The translations under genes and the position numbers were made by a program. Below the pieces are notes generated by a model that saw only the letters and a list, made by a program, of their open reading frames with translations, searched no databases and was not told the DNA's origin. A stretch of DNA of 64,000 bases from Roseateles terrae (GTDB lineage Bacteria > Pseudomonadota > Gammaproteobacteria > Burkholderiales > Burkholderiaceae_C), in assembly GCF_014192155.1 (NCBI RefSeq), contig NZ_JACHXO010000009.1:62001-126000 (forward strand). The letters are read 5' to 3'. Shown piece after piece: positions 42,666 to 51,207 of the stretch (the stretch's first letter is position 1; each line of letters opens with the position of its first letter).

Positions 42666-43020
42666 AGGGGTCCTTGGTGTGGGGGCGGGGGGATTCTCGC
42701 CCTAAAGCGCGCTTCATGGCCTTTTGATAAGCGCACGAGACGCCCATCAGTTGGGCGTCGACCTGGACCAGGTCGTCGGTGCCCTGCCAGCTGCTGCGCT
42801 TGTGGTCGATGGCCATCAGGCCCATGCCGACAAAGAGCGCGCCGGCGGCGATGAACGTCACCAGCTGAGGAAGAGGCGCTTGCGGTCGCGGTCGGAGAAC
42901 GGGCATGGCCGCCGGAGACGTTCAGAGATGCAATCAGAGGCGAACGTCCGCCACCTCGAGCGGACCGCATCCCGTGATTGTGCGTGCACTCCGTGTAGTG
43001 CCTGCCCGTGTCCAGCGGCT
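42666..43020. other. Region between LysR and chitinase genes, no supported gene
   Basis: A minus-strand reading from 42906 encodes one hydrophobic helix (TFIAAGALFVGMGLMAI) but continues 230 bp antisense-frame into the LysR gene, so a real gene is doubtful. Confidence 0.4.
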
Positions 43021-44424
43021 TCAGAGCTTGGTGATGCGAACCCAGTTCAGATTCCAACCACCACCCGCGGCGTAAACACCCAGGTTGTAGGTGCCGGCGT
43101 TGACATTGACCGTATGGGAGACGGTCGTCCAGTTCTGCCATCCGCCGGTCGCGGGGATGGCGAGTTGTCCGAGCTGGATGCTCCCGCCGTTCAAGTCCAG
43201 TGACAGCGTTGAGCCGCTCGGGCTGGCCACCCGATATTCCACGCGATACGCCCCACTGGTCGCGAAATTGACATTGCCATAGACCATCCAGTCGCCGGCG
43301 TCGATCCATCCGACATTGCGACCACCCTCCACACAGGTCTCGGTCTGAACACCGCTCTGGTTGGTGAAGTCTTCGGCTTCGATCTGGCGCGAGCCGCCGA
43401 CGGGCGGCGGCGTGCCGATCTCGGACCGGATGGCGGCAAGCAGGCTGTTGGCGCCGGTGCCGTCCTGCGACAGTTCCCAGATCATCACGCCTGCGCCTTG
43501 CTGCAAGGCCAGCCGCGTTTTTGCCTTGATCGTGGGGATGCCGTTGTAGGTGATGTAGCCGCAGGAGGCGCACAGGGTGCCGATTAGATCCTTCTGGGCC
43601 GCCGCCGCGCCGAACTGCGCAACGATGTCATTGAAGCCGTAGTCCGAGGCATAGCCGTTGAAGCCATAGCCATAGAACGGCACACCCAGCACCAGTTTCT
43701 CCTTGGGCAGGCCGCGGACCTTCCAGGTGGCAATGTGGCTCTGCGCCATGGCGTAGGGAGAATGCTCCGTGCCGACAGTCCCCCAGCTGGGTCCTACGGC
43801 GTCATAGGACATGAGCGTGACGAAATCAAAATGCGGCAATGAGGACACCGGCACCATGCCGCCTTCATAGGTGGCCGTGGCCGCGGTGATGAGCTTGCCC
43901 GGCAGTGCACTGCGCAGGCTCTGGATGAAGGGGGTGTAGTTACCGGCGTTGTCGATGGCGGTCAGCAGGGCGCCTTCGAGGTCGACATCGACGCCATCCA
44001 GTCCGAAGGTACTGACGAATTGGGCGATGTTGTTGACCAGCGCAGCACGGTTGCCGGACTGGAGCAGCGTCTGCCAATTGCCCGAACACCCCGGGATCAC
44101 GCCACCCGCCAGAGACACCAGCACCTTGGCACCCGCCGCATGCGCCTTCTGCACCACATAGCGGATGTCCGCACCAGTGGCGGATTCCATGCAGGTCGGA
44201 TTGCCGTTGCTGAGCAGGCTGCCATTGGCCGACGGATTGGCGAATGCAATGTTGATGTGGGTGAGCTTGCTCAGATCCGTGCGGTCCGCCACCGCCTTCA
44301 GGCCCTTGTAGGAAGGGATGTAGCCCACGACCTTCGTTGTCTGGGCGATCGCAGTGCCGGCGAGGCCGCACAGGGCGAGGGCGGCGATGAGCACTTGAGG
44401 ACGGAGGCGGAACGTAGCTTTCAT
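43021..44424 (-). CDS. Secreted chitinase (GH18) with C-terminal CBM6
   Basis: 467 residues. Signal peptide cleaved after AIAQ near residue 28. The GH18 barrel carries the signature DGVDVDLEG with catalytic acid E150, plus VTLMSYDAVG and GVMIWELSQD for the last strands. After a short PPPVGG linker a CBM6-like carbohydrate-binding domain begins (IEAEDFTNQSGV to WNLNWVRI, about 345-467). It should cleave chitin or related N-acetylglucosamine polymers outside the cell. It stands alone, with 154 bp of leader region to the next gene. Confidence 0.93.
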   Translation of the reverse strand: MKATFRLRPQVLIAALALCGLAGTAIAQTTKVVGYIPSYKGLKAVADRTDLSKLTHINIAFANPSANGSLLSNGNPTCMESATGADIRYVVQKAHAAGAKVLVSLAGGVIPGCSGNWQTLLQSGNRAALVNNIAQFVSTFGLDGVDVDLEGALLTAIDNAGNYTPFIQSLRSALPGKLITAATATYEGGMVPVSSLPHFDFVTLMSYDAVGPSWGTVGTEHSPYAMAQSHIATWKVRGLPKEKLVLGVPFYGYGFNGYASDYGFNDIVAQFGAAAAQKDLIGTLCASCGYITYNGIPTIKAKTRLALQQGAGVMIWELSQDGTGANSLLAAIRSEIGTPPPVGGSRQIEAEDFTNQSGVQTETCVEGGRNVGWIDAGDWMVYGNVNFATSGAYRVEYRVASPSGSTLSLDLNGGSIQLGQLAIPATGGWQNWTTVSHTVNVNAGTYNLGVYAAGGGWNLNWVRITKL

Positions 44425-44578
44425 GGCACTTCCTGGCAGGGGGTTGAAGCCGGAAATTCTGAAAGCGGTTTCACCCTCAGCAGTCAGTGCAAACCCTCGG
44501 CGGCGTCACTGGAAGGGGGCGGTATTGCAACCGCGTGTTGCGTGTGCTTCGGATGATGCGACAAGGCTTCGGATGGTG

Positions 44579-45364
44579 TCATCGCGTGAGTTCATCAAAC
44601 ACTGCATCGACCATGACGTTGAAGCTCACGGACGGATACCCCTGCTCGGTAGCGGCCCGACGTAGGAAGTCAGGCGCCATCAGCTTGCCGACAAAGCGAT
44701 GACGAACGGCCGGATCCAACAGCCACCGTTTGAGCAGCGCCTTGAATGCCGGGTAGTCGGTGGCAAAAGCGTTGCTGATGTCGTGGTCCTTCCAGAACTC
44801 CCAGTAGGTGTCCTGGACGAATTGAACCGTCGATGCTGGCTCGTCCAACTGCAGCCACAGTGCCAGCAGCGGTTCAATGTTTAATCCCGCGATATGAAAC
44901 ATCAGCAGGACGCTGATCGTGTCATCCAGCAGGCGTTGATCGCCGTGAGGGCCGGCGCCTGTGAGCATCTGTCGGAAGTACGCCAGCGCAAAGCGATTCA
45001 AAACAGCCGTCTCGGTGTCGCTGAAGCTCCCGGCCTCGCAGCTTTCCACGCGCCGGAGTGAGATCTCCAGGGAGTGATGGATGTCCTGCCCGTCAGCGAG
45101 CAGTTCCAGCATTCGAGGAAGCAGATACTTCACTTCATCGGCCGGTTGCTCGGGGCCCTTGGCTGCTGTGTTGTATTCGTAGAAGTGGCGCGCCGTGAGC
45201 TTGGCCAACGGCAGTGTCCGCATCTCCTTCTCCGTTTGTTCACTGAGGCAGCATGCAAGACACGCATTCAACGGATGCTTCGGAGCACGATAACGCTTGA
45301 AGACCCGATAGGCGTCCGCGACGGCGCTCTGAAGCGATGCGTCGACTTTGTTGTTCTCATTCAT
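44579..45364 (-). CDS. Hypothetical protein downstream of the Y RNAs
   Basis: 261 residues from the ATG at 45364; the longer frame reaching 45598 would translate across the Y-RNA hairpins and is rejected. The protein is helical with a CLACCL cluster near residue 36, then PLAKLTARHFYEYN and EVKYLLPRMLELL, which resemble a widespread family of unnamed proteins. It has no signal peptide. It begins 70 bp after the tRNA-like Y RNA and lies on the same strand as the Ro60 gene, so it may be the last member of that sigma-54 transcription unit. Confidence 0.65.
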   Translation of the reverse strand: MNENNKVDASLQSAVADAYRVFKRYRAPKHPLNACLACCLSEQTEKEMRTLPLAKLTARHFYEYNTAAKGPEQPADEVKYLLPRMLELLADGQDIHHSLEISLRRVESCEAGSFSDTETAVLNRFALAYFRQMLTGAGPHGDQRLLDDTISVLLMFHIAGLNIEPLLALWLQLDEPASTVQFVQDTYWEFWKDHDISNAFATDYPAFKALLKRWLLDPAVRHRFVGKLMAPDFLRRAATEQGYPSVSFNVMVDAVFDELTR

Positions 45365-45433
45365 GATGGACACCGTCCAAAGGATGCAGTGGTCGGGTGC
45401 GATCACGCTTCGACCCCGTCCGACCTGAAAAGC

Positions 45434-45527
45434 GCGCGACAAAAGGGGCAGGACATCGCCACACTGGTCTCCCAGCTGAGGATTCGAACCCCCGGCGTAC
45501 CTGATGTAGTCCTGCCAGCATTCGCGC
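45434..45527 (-). ncRNA. Y RNA with tRNA-like module (YrlA-like)
   Basis: Read on the minus strand, the ends pair as GCGCGA/TCGCGC. After an asymmetric internal loop (ATGCT against CCCTTTTG) an 8-bp stem GGCAGGAC/GTCCTGCC and CATC/GATG follow. The enclosed part contains a T-arm-like GGGGGTTCGAATCCTC (45493-45478) followed by a D-arm-like CTCAGCTGGGAG (45480-45469). T-arm before D-arm is the order of a circularly permuted tRNA, as in bacterial Y RNAs that tether Ro60/Rsr to other factors. It lies 117 bp downstream of the Ro60 gene and shares an 18-nt start motif with the second hairpin. Confidence 0.8.
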
Positions 45528-45542
45528 AAAACTGGAGGCCCC

Positions 45543-45608
45543 CGCGTGGCGACAAACAGTCGGTGAGACACATTTTGGAGATGGAGTCCCACCAGCATTC
45601 GCCACGCG
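45543..45608 (-). ncRNA. Second Y-RNA-like hairpin (YrlB-like)
   Basis: On the minus strand a 10-bp perfect outer stem CGCGTGGCGA/TCGCCACGCG encloses an internal loop and an 8-bp inner stem GGTGGGAC/GTCTCACC (one G-U pair). The lower half repeats that of the neighbouring RNA: GCGAATGCTGGYRGGACT occurs in both. The apical loop is short, with no tRNA-like part. It begins 36 bp after the Ro60 stop codon. Two Y RNAs after rsr is also the Salmonella arrangement (yrlB, yrlA). Confidence 0.7.
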
Positions 45609-45643
45609 ACGACACATGCTGTGTTGGCTGGAAACGGCGCGTG

Positions 45644-47227
45644 CTACTGCGCCGCCAGCGAAAGTTTCTCGATGTCGCCCACCCAGTGGTCGGCGTTCAT
45701 GCTGCCTTTGATGAACTCGGCCATCATCGTGAATACCGCGTCGGAGAAGCCGCCGACATTCAAGATGTCCGCGCGCTCCGCCACCTGGGTGGTGACGGTC
45801 GGCTGAATGTCGATGCACACCAGGCGCGCCTGTGGATTGCGCTGCTTCAGCAGCTCCCATTCGCGCAGCGTCTGCGTGGCACCGCGCCGGACTGCGTCGA
45901 CCCAGGACTCGTTGTCTGAGACGAGGATCACCACATCCACCAGCGCCTTTTCCTTGTTGAGCAAGGCCAGTGGTGCGCTGCAGTTGGTGCCGCCGCCTCC
46001 GATGGCCGCCAGCGCCTGTGCGTGGGTCATCACCGAATCGCGACTGTTCAGCTGCAGAGTCACCACCTCCTGCTCAAAGGGCAGCACGCGGGCCTGCGGG
46101 TTCTTGCGCAACACCGCAGCGGCCACCAAGGCGGCGACGTCGATGCAGCGGACGCTGGAACTCGCGGTGCCGCGATGGCCCGTCACTGGCGAGCTCATCG
46201 AGCCCGACACATCGGGGCACACCACCACGCGCCCAGCGATGGCCGGTACCTGGGTGAGCGCCAGTTCCATGGCGTCCTGCAGCGCGTCGCGCACTTCGGC
46301 GGGTACCGTATCGGCGGCTGCCTTGAATGCGGACAGCAATTGATAGGGCATCGCACGCGCCTGGGACACCGCCTGGGCGTCGCGCAGCTTGGCTGCAACG
46401 GCTTCGGACATGCCAGGAAGCTCAAACACGCCATGGCGAGCCAAGGTGTTCAGCTTCTGGCGGATCATCTGCCACGAGCCCTGTCGAGCGATCTGCGCCC
46501 AGTGATCGGAAGTCAGCGGCAGCGCCGTCAGCATCTGAAAAGGGACTGCGGGCGCCTCGGCGTTTGCGTCGATCGTGCCTTGCGCCGCCAGACGTTTGAA
46601 GCGCTCGAACGCCTGGGTGATGGGGGGCAGGGCGGTTTCATCAAACGCGCGGCCGATCAGCCATGCGAACCAGGCTTCACGCCAGGCTTCGGTCGGCTTC
46701 GGATGCACCATCTTCACAACGTCGGCCAGCGACGGCGCATTGCCGACGGCGGCATTCAGCAGCTGCTTTTCGGAGGCTGCCAGCAGCCACTGCTGCACCA
46801 GCTTCTTGGGTCGGGAGCCCAGCGACTTGCGGCCCACCGCGCCGCTGCGCAGGATTTGCACGAAGTTGCGCAGCATCTTGCCGCTGTCGATGATGCGAGG
46901 AAACACCTGCGCCAGCAGTGCGACGTCGCGGACGGCCAGACTGGCAGCCAGCAATGCGGGCATGTCTTTCATATGACGGGACTGGCGGCCGTAGATCGCG
47001 GCTTTGGCGACGAATGCGGGATCGAGTTGCTCGGTCAGTGCCAGGACTTGCTCGAGCTGGGCGTCCGCATTGGCGTAGTAGGTGCGGGTCAGGCAGCCGG
47101 TGGCAGCGAGTTGTGCCAACTGGTGGCGAGGGGTCAAGGCGTACGCAGGGGCCTGCTCGGCGTTCCGTGCTGTCGCCGCTGGCAGCAGCGCACCTTTGAG
47201 CGTTTGGAACAGCTGCATATTCACCAT
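45644..47227 (-). CDS. rsr: Ro60 ortholog Rsr (TROVE and VWA domains)
   Basis: 527 residues from the ATG at 47227 with GGGAG just upstream. The TROVE domain, a ring of HEAT-like helices, spans about residues 15-330 and includes YYANADAQLEQV and GRQSRHMKDMPALL. A von Willebrand A domain follows with MIDAS residues in PDVSGSMSS (D339), GGGGTN and VSDNES. Ro60 proteins bind Y RNAs and ends of misfolded RNAs and assist exoribonucleases in RNA decay. Two Y-RNA-like hairpins follow directly. The promoter is sigma-54 type and matches that of rtcBA. Confidence 0.95.
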   Translation of the reverse strand: MVNMQLFQTLKGALLPAATARNAEQAPAYALTPRHQLAQLAATGCLTRTYYANADAQLEQVLALTEQLDPAFVAKAAIYGRQSRHMKDMPALLAASLAVRDVALLAQVFPRIIDSGKMLRNFVQILRSGAVGRKSLGSRPKKLVQQWLLAASEKQLLNAAVGNAPSLADVVKMVHPKPTEAWREAWFAWLIGRAFDETALPPITQAFERFKRLAAQGTIDANAEAPAVPFQMLTALPLTSDHWAQIARQGSWQMIRQKLNTLARHGVFELPGMSEAVAAKLRDAQAVSQARAMPYQLLSAFKAAADTVPAEVRDALQDAMELALTQVPAIAGRVVVCPDVSGSMSSPVTGHRGTASSSVRCIDVAALVAAAVLRKNPQARVLPFEQEVVTLQLNSRDSVMTHAQALAAIGGGGTNCSAPLALLNKEKALVDVVILVSDNESWVDAVRRGATQTLREWELLKQRNPQARLVCIDIQPTVTTQVAERADILNVGGFSDAVFTMMAEFIKGSMNADHWVGDIEKLSLAAQ

Positions 47228-47273
47228 GATCTCCCTCTGCTTGTGTTGGCGTGTTGTTGATGCCTCCTGCTTT

Positions 47274-47288
47274 GCAATGGGTGTGCCA
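47274..47288 (-). promoter_or_regulatory. Sigma-54 promoter of the Ro60/Y RNA unit
   Basis: Minus strand TGGCACA-CCCA-TTGC: TGGCAC at 47288-47283 and TTGC at 47277-47274, exact consensus. It lies 46 bp upstream of the rsr ATG. It is the same arrangement as at rtcBA, which is the reason to infer RtcR control. Confidence 0.9.
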
Positions 47289-47318
47289 GCTATGGTGGTG
47301 TCTTGGGTGGTGAAGGAG

Positions 47319-47331
47319 TAACTTGTTGATT
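47319..47331 (-). promoter_or_regulatory. IHF consensus site upstream of the Ro60 promoter
   Basis: Minus strand AATCAACAAGTTA fits WATCAANNNNTTR exactly, 30 bp upstream of the -24 element, as at rtcBA. The flanking TTTTAAATCAAC is identical in the two promoters. The further upstream region to 47441 is AT-rich and has GATA-N6-TATC at about 47410-47424, a possible activator site. Confidence 0.75.
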
Positions 47332-47441
47332 TAAAAGAGCAAAAGCTTAGATATCAAAGGTTTTTGAAACCGGCACTGTCAACACGGCAAGCCGCTTTCT
47401 AGGCAGTTGGATAGTGAATTATCAAATCCGCTAAAAGCCAG

Positions 47442-48032
47442 TCAATCGAGCGTGTAGGGGCGCGGTCCCTCGTAGTCCGCTTTGCCAATCACTACGCCCG
47501 CCTGGCGAAGCAGTGCATGAATCATCGTGAGATGGAAATAGGCATTGGGAAGCGCGTAGTCATGGACGAAGGCAGCCAATCTGAAACGACGGACGTGACC
47601 CGGACGTGCCACCACCACCTCTGCATCGGCTCGCTGCGAGGCAGGTCGCGGGCTGTCGCGGGCCATGTCGATGACGGCCGAATGCGCGGCGAGAAGTCGA
47701 TGGCGAGCGGCGGCGAGGGTGACGGGTAGTTCGCCGAGTCCTTCGGCGGCGCCGCGGTTGAACACCCATGCGGCCTCCCGGACCGTGGAAGCGGAATGGC
47801 CCGTGAGCAGCGCCGCTGAACCGATCAGGCTGTCGGCGAGCACCACGACCTGCTCGGCGAGCGAGAACATGTCGGGCGCCAGCCGCCGGTCCAACCCGAA
47901 CTCCGTGGGGCGCCCGTCTTCCGCGCGGGCGAGGAGATGGTCGGCTCGCCCGAGGAGGGCCGCCAGCCTGGTGCAAGTGCCCAGGGCGTCAATCGGTGTG
48001 TCCATTGGGACCTGCGGGAGTGAGGCAGTCAT
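47442..48032 (-). CDS. DUF1993 family protein
   Basis: 196 residues. Helical throughout; the C-terminal FVHDYALPNAYFHLTMIHALLRQAGVVIGKADYEGP is the DUF1993 signature. The family is related to DinB-like four-helix bundles and has no known function. Its stop lies 153 bp before the sigma-54 promoter of rsr, on the same strand, so the two are probably separate units. It is divergent from the metallophosphatase gene. Confidence 0.85.
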   Translation of the reverse strand: MTASLPQVPMDTPIDALGTCTRLAALLGRADHLLARAEDGRPTEFGLDRRLAPDMFSLAEQVVVLADSLIGSAALLTGHSASTVREAAWVFNRGAAEGLGELPVTLAAARHRLLAAHSAVIDMARDSPRPASQRADAEVVVARPGHVRRFRLAAFVHDYALPNAYFHLTMIHALLRQAGVVIGKADYEGPRPYTLD

Positions 48033-48190
48033 GCCGGCGTCTCTTTGTTTGGGTTGGTGGATGGGTGGCGCATCTTCCCAGAGCGGGCAGCAGCGTGCCG
48101 CGGTGTGTCATGCGAGAGACGTCGCCTTGTCACGGCCCCGTCATGCCCTCCGACGAGCATGCGCGATTTCCACTCGGCAAGCGCTTTCAC

Positions 48191-50338
48191 ATGCTCTCCA
48201 CCCCTCGTCTGGCTGCATTGACGGCCCTGGCTACCGCGTCGCTGGTGGGCTGCAACAGTGACACCAAGAGCAGCGAGCCGAGCGCCCCGCCCGCTGCATT
48301 TTCGACGCCCGTGGCGTTCATGACCGACGTGCATTTTGAAGACGTCTACGGGGATTTCAAAACCACCGCCTATACCGGCATCCCGACGGCCGACGGCAAG
48401 AACGCGACGATCCGCACGATGTATGCGCAGCTGACATCGACGCGTCTGTTCAACGAAAACTACTTTGCCTTCCGTGCGGCGCTGGACGACGCGTTCGCCA
48501 AGGGCGTACGGCTGGTCGCCCTGCCAGGGGATTTTTCCGACGACGCGCAGCCGGTCAACATCGATGGCATTGCGGCGATCCTCAAGGAGTACCAGGCCAA
48601 GGGCATGCGGTTCTTCATTGCGCCAGGCAACCACGATCCCAACGAGCCGTATGACGACGATGAGGCCGGCAAGAATGACTTTCTGACCCGCGAGGGCAAG
48701 GAGCAGAAGGTCTATGCGACGGGCAATGCAAGCTGCAAGTCAGGCGATCCGGCCGTGGCTTGCACTGATCAGCTCAAGGAGCTGGGTTACGACGCGCTGA
48801 TCGCGAAACTGGCGGATTTCGGCTACATGCCGCAGGCCGCGGACCTGCACTGGGAAACGCCGTTCAGCCGATATCCCGACAACAAGTATTCACTGGCCGA
48901 GGCCCAGAAGAGCGCCGCCGCCGCCAATCGCCAGTTCGAGCTCTGCGCCGAAGGTGAAGGTGGCGCCTACAAGGCGGCCGGTGAATTGGCGCTGGGCAAA
49001 CCCTACACGAAATGCAGCACCGTCATGGATGCGAGCTACCTGGTGGAGCCCGTCAAGGGTGTGTGGCTCCTGAGCATCGATGCGAACGTCTACCTACCTA
49101 ATGCTCGATTCGACCCGTCCAATCCCAAGAGCTTTAAGGGATTCGACGGCGCGGGCAATGCGGGCTGGAACAAGGTGCTGACTCACAAGCGGCATCTGAT
49201 GGACTGGATCCAGTCGGTCAGCGCACGTGCGAAGGCGCAGGGCAAGCAGCTCATGGCGTTCTCGCATTACCCGACCATGGACTTCTACGCCAACCAGACA
49301 AATGCCATGAAGGCCGTCTTCAAGTCCGGCGCCTTCCAGACCGCACGCGTGCCTGAGGTGACGACGACCGCGGCAGTGGCGGCGACAGGGCTGCGCCTGC
49401 ACGTTGGTGGCCACATGCATTTCAACGGCACGAACGACCTGATCGATGCGTCGGGCAATTACCTGGTGAATGTGCAGTCGCCGTCGCTGGCGGTGTATGG
49501 CGCGGCCTACAAGATCGTCACGTACCAGACGGCTGACACCGTCGACGTTCAGACCGTTGCCCTCAACAACGTGGCGCGGTTCAAGGAACTCTTCCCTCAT
49601 TACGAGACTGAGTATAAGTACCTGCAATCGAGCGCCGCACCGGCCGACGTGGCCAAGCGCTGGAACCATGCGGTGCTTGACACCACCAGCTACGGCGACT
49701 TCACGCGCTTTTACTTCGGCGAACTTTCGCGGCTGCGCTTCATGGACGAATACTGGCCGTGCGAGATGAAAGAAGCCGCCACCAGCCTGAACCTGGCGCA
49801 GATGCTGACCATGACGCAGCTGCAGACGTCCGTCACCATTGCGCAGCTCAAGGACCAGGCGGGCGTGGTCCCGCTGACGGCCGCCTGTTATGCAGCAGAC
49901 ACGGCCACGGGGGTGCCCGCAGCGACGGGACAACTGGCGGCTGACTGGGCCACGGCCACGGCCAAGGCACGACAGCTCGCCACGGCGGCCGGTGTGGATT
50001 TCGACGCCATGGCCAAGGTCACTGCCTATGAGTTCTACGGAGACTTTCACCGCACGGTCTATGCGGGCGAGCTGTCGCTGCGAGACATGGGCGCCGAGCG
50101 GGTCAAGCAGTACAAGCTGCTCATGAGCGCCTTCCCGACCGCTCCGGTCAAGCCGGTCAAGTCCGGCGACAAGCTGTCTGACCAGAATGCCGTGCCGGTC
50201 GCGTTCCAGGACCAGTTCAAGCAGGTGTTCTCGATCTTGAAGGGCCTGGGATCAGGCAAGCCGAGCGGCCACTTCATGATCGACTTCAAGGCCAAGACGG
50301 TGACGAACGCGGAAAGCGGAGCGCCGAGCTTCAACTGA
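48191..50338 (+). CDS. Lipoprotein metallophosphoesterase
   Basis: 715 residues from the ATG at 48191; an upstream ATG at 48143 is possible. Lipobox SLVGC near residue 20. The calcineurin-like phosphoesterase motifs are in order: FMTDVHF (DxH), LPGDFSDD, PGNHDPN, FSHYP and GGHMHFN. The last 250 residues are an alpha-helical C-terminal extension. It is probably anchored in the outer membrane or exported. The substrate could be a phosphodiester lipid, nucleotide or sugar phosphate. Confidence 0.88.
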   Translation: MLSTPRLAALTALATASLVGCNSDTKSSEPSAPPAAFSTPVAFMTDVHFEDVYGDFKTTAYTGIPTADGKNATIRTMYAQLTSTRLFNENYFAFRAALDDAFAKGVRLVALPGDFSDDAQPVNIDGIAAILKEYQAKGMRFFIAPGNHDPNEPYDDDEAGKNDFLTREGKEQKVYATGNASCKSGDPAVACTDQLKELGYDALIAKLADFGYMPQAADLHWETPFSRYPDNKYSLAEAQKSAAAANRQFELCAEGEGGAYKAAGELALGKPYTKCSTVMDASYLVEPVKGVWLLSIDANVYLPNARFDPSNPKSFKGFDGAGNAGWNKVLTHKRHLMDWIQSVSARAKAQGKQLMAFSHYPTMDFYANQTNAMKAVFKSGAFQTARVPEVTTTAAVAATGLRLHVGGHMHFNGTNDLIDASGNYLVNVQSPSLAVYGAAYKIVTYQTADTVDVQTVALNNVARFKELFPHYETEYKYLQSSAAPADVAKRWNHAVLDTTSYGDFTRFYFGELSRLRFMDEYWPCEMKEAATSLNLAQMLTMTQLQTSVTIAQLKDQAGVVPLTAACYAADTATGVPAATGQLAADWATATAKARQLATAAGVDFDAMAKVTAYEFYGDFHRTVYAGELSLRDMGAERVKQYKLLMSAFPTAPVKPVKSGDKLSDQNAVPVAFQDQFKQVFSILKGLGSGKPSGHFMIDFKAKTVTNAESGAPSFN

Positions 50339-50422
50339 GCGACAGTGCCGTGCGTTTGAAGGGCCCAAGTAGACTCCCAGCTGCTGGGTTATTCCATTCC
50401 CTCCACAGGACGCACTGATTTC

Positions 50423-50887
50423 ATGCGCACACTGATCTTGGCTTTCACCATGGCAGCCTGGAGCTGCACCCCCGTAGTGGCGCAGAAGCTTCCGCAGCCT
50501 TCCCGGGAGGTCTTCAAGTGCGAAGTCAATGGCAAGGTCACTTACTCGGACGCTCCGTGCCTGGGTGCCAGGAAGGTCGACGTGGAGCCAACGCGCGGCT
50601 TGACGTCCACCGGGAAGGAAGCGCCTGGTGCAGATGTGCAGCGCGAGAGGATCAATGAGGGCTTTGCGGAGGCGATTCGCCCGGTGACAGGCAAGGACGC
50701 CAAGCAGCTTCAAGTTGACGGCAAGAGACTCAGCCTGGCGGCGCCCGCGCAGGTCGAATGCCGGCATCTCGATGCAGCCATTCCTGCTGCGGAGCAGAAG
50801 GAGCGGGTGTCAGATGCGCGTTCCCGACCGGCCATCCAGCGGGAGCTGTTGGCGCTAAGGCAACGCTTCATTCAGCTGCGTTGCTAA
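50423..50887 (+). CDS. DUF4124 domain secreted protein
   Basis: 154 residues. The signal peptide (ILAFTMAAWSCTPVVAQ) ends near residue 21. The short domain VFKCEVNGKVTYSDAPC is the DUF4124 motif, common in Burkholderiales periplasmic proteins. The remainder is charged and helical with one late Cys pair. It begins 85 bp after the metallophosphatase gene. Confidence 0.75.
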   Translation: MRTLILAFTMAAWSCTPVVAQKLPQPSREVFKCEVNGKVTYSDAPCLGARKVDVEPTRGLTSTGKEAPGADVQRERINEGFAEAIRPVTGKDAKQLQVDGKRLSLAAPAQVECRHLDAAIPAAEQKERVSDARSRPAIQRELLALRQRFIQLRC

Positions 50888-51207
50888 CGCGCGTCTGGCC
50901 CTGCGAGTGGCGACGTTCAATCCAACCTGATCGGCAGGGGTGTGCTGTCGCCGGAATTCTGCGCGGGCGACTCCCGGGTTGGCCATGGTCTGAACGGCGA
51001 GCAACTGACGGAACGCTCGGCTGAGCAGGAGGTGTTGTTCGGCCAACGTTGCTGGCGCCGCCGAGACGGTACTCAGTCACGAAACGATCAAGCTTGTCCC
51101 GACATCCCCCCCTGGGGGGGGCCGCGCAGACAGGGGCCTGCAGTATGGTCGCGCGTCTTGCTTACCTGAGTGGGCGCCTGTGCGTCGCCCGCGTCACCCG
51201 CTTGCCC
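50888..51207. other. Non-coding stretch, 320 bp
   Basis: No gene is supported. It includes CCCCCC-T-GGGGGGG near 51107-51121, a short GC hairpin without a T run. Confidence 0.35.

Noticed and set aside
42436-42906. 156-aa minus-strand frame with one hydrophobic helix
   Set aside because: About half of it overlaps the LysR gene in another frame and becomes Arg/Gly-rich there. No SD. A truncated small membrane protein cannot be excluded.
45450-45540. Ordinary tRNA gene on the minus strand (GGTTCGAATCC present)
   Set aside because: No 7-bp acceptor stem or anticodon arm can be formed around the T-loop. The D-arm-like part comes after the T-arm, and the whole sits in a long hairpin next to Ro60. 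A Y RNA explains it better.
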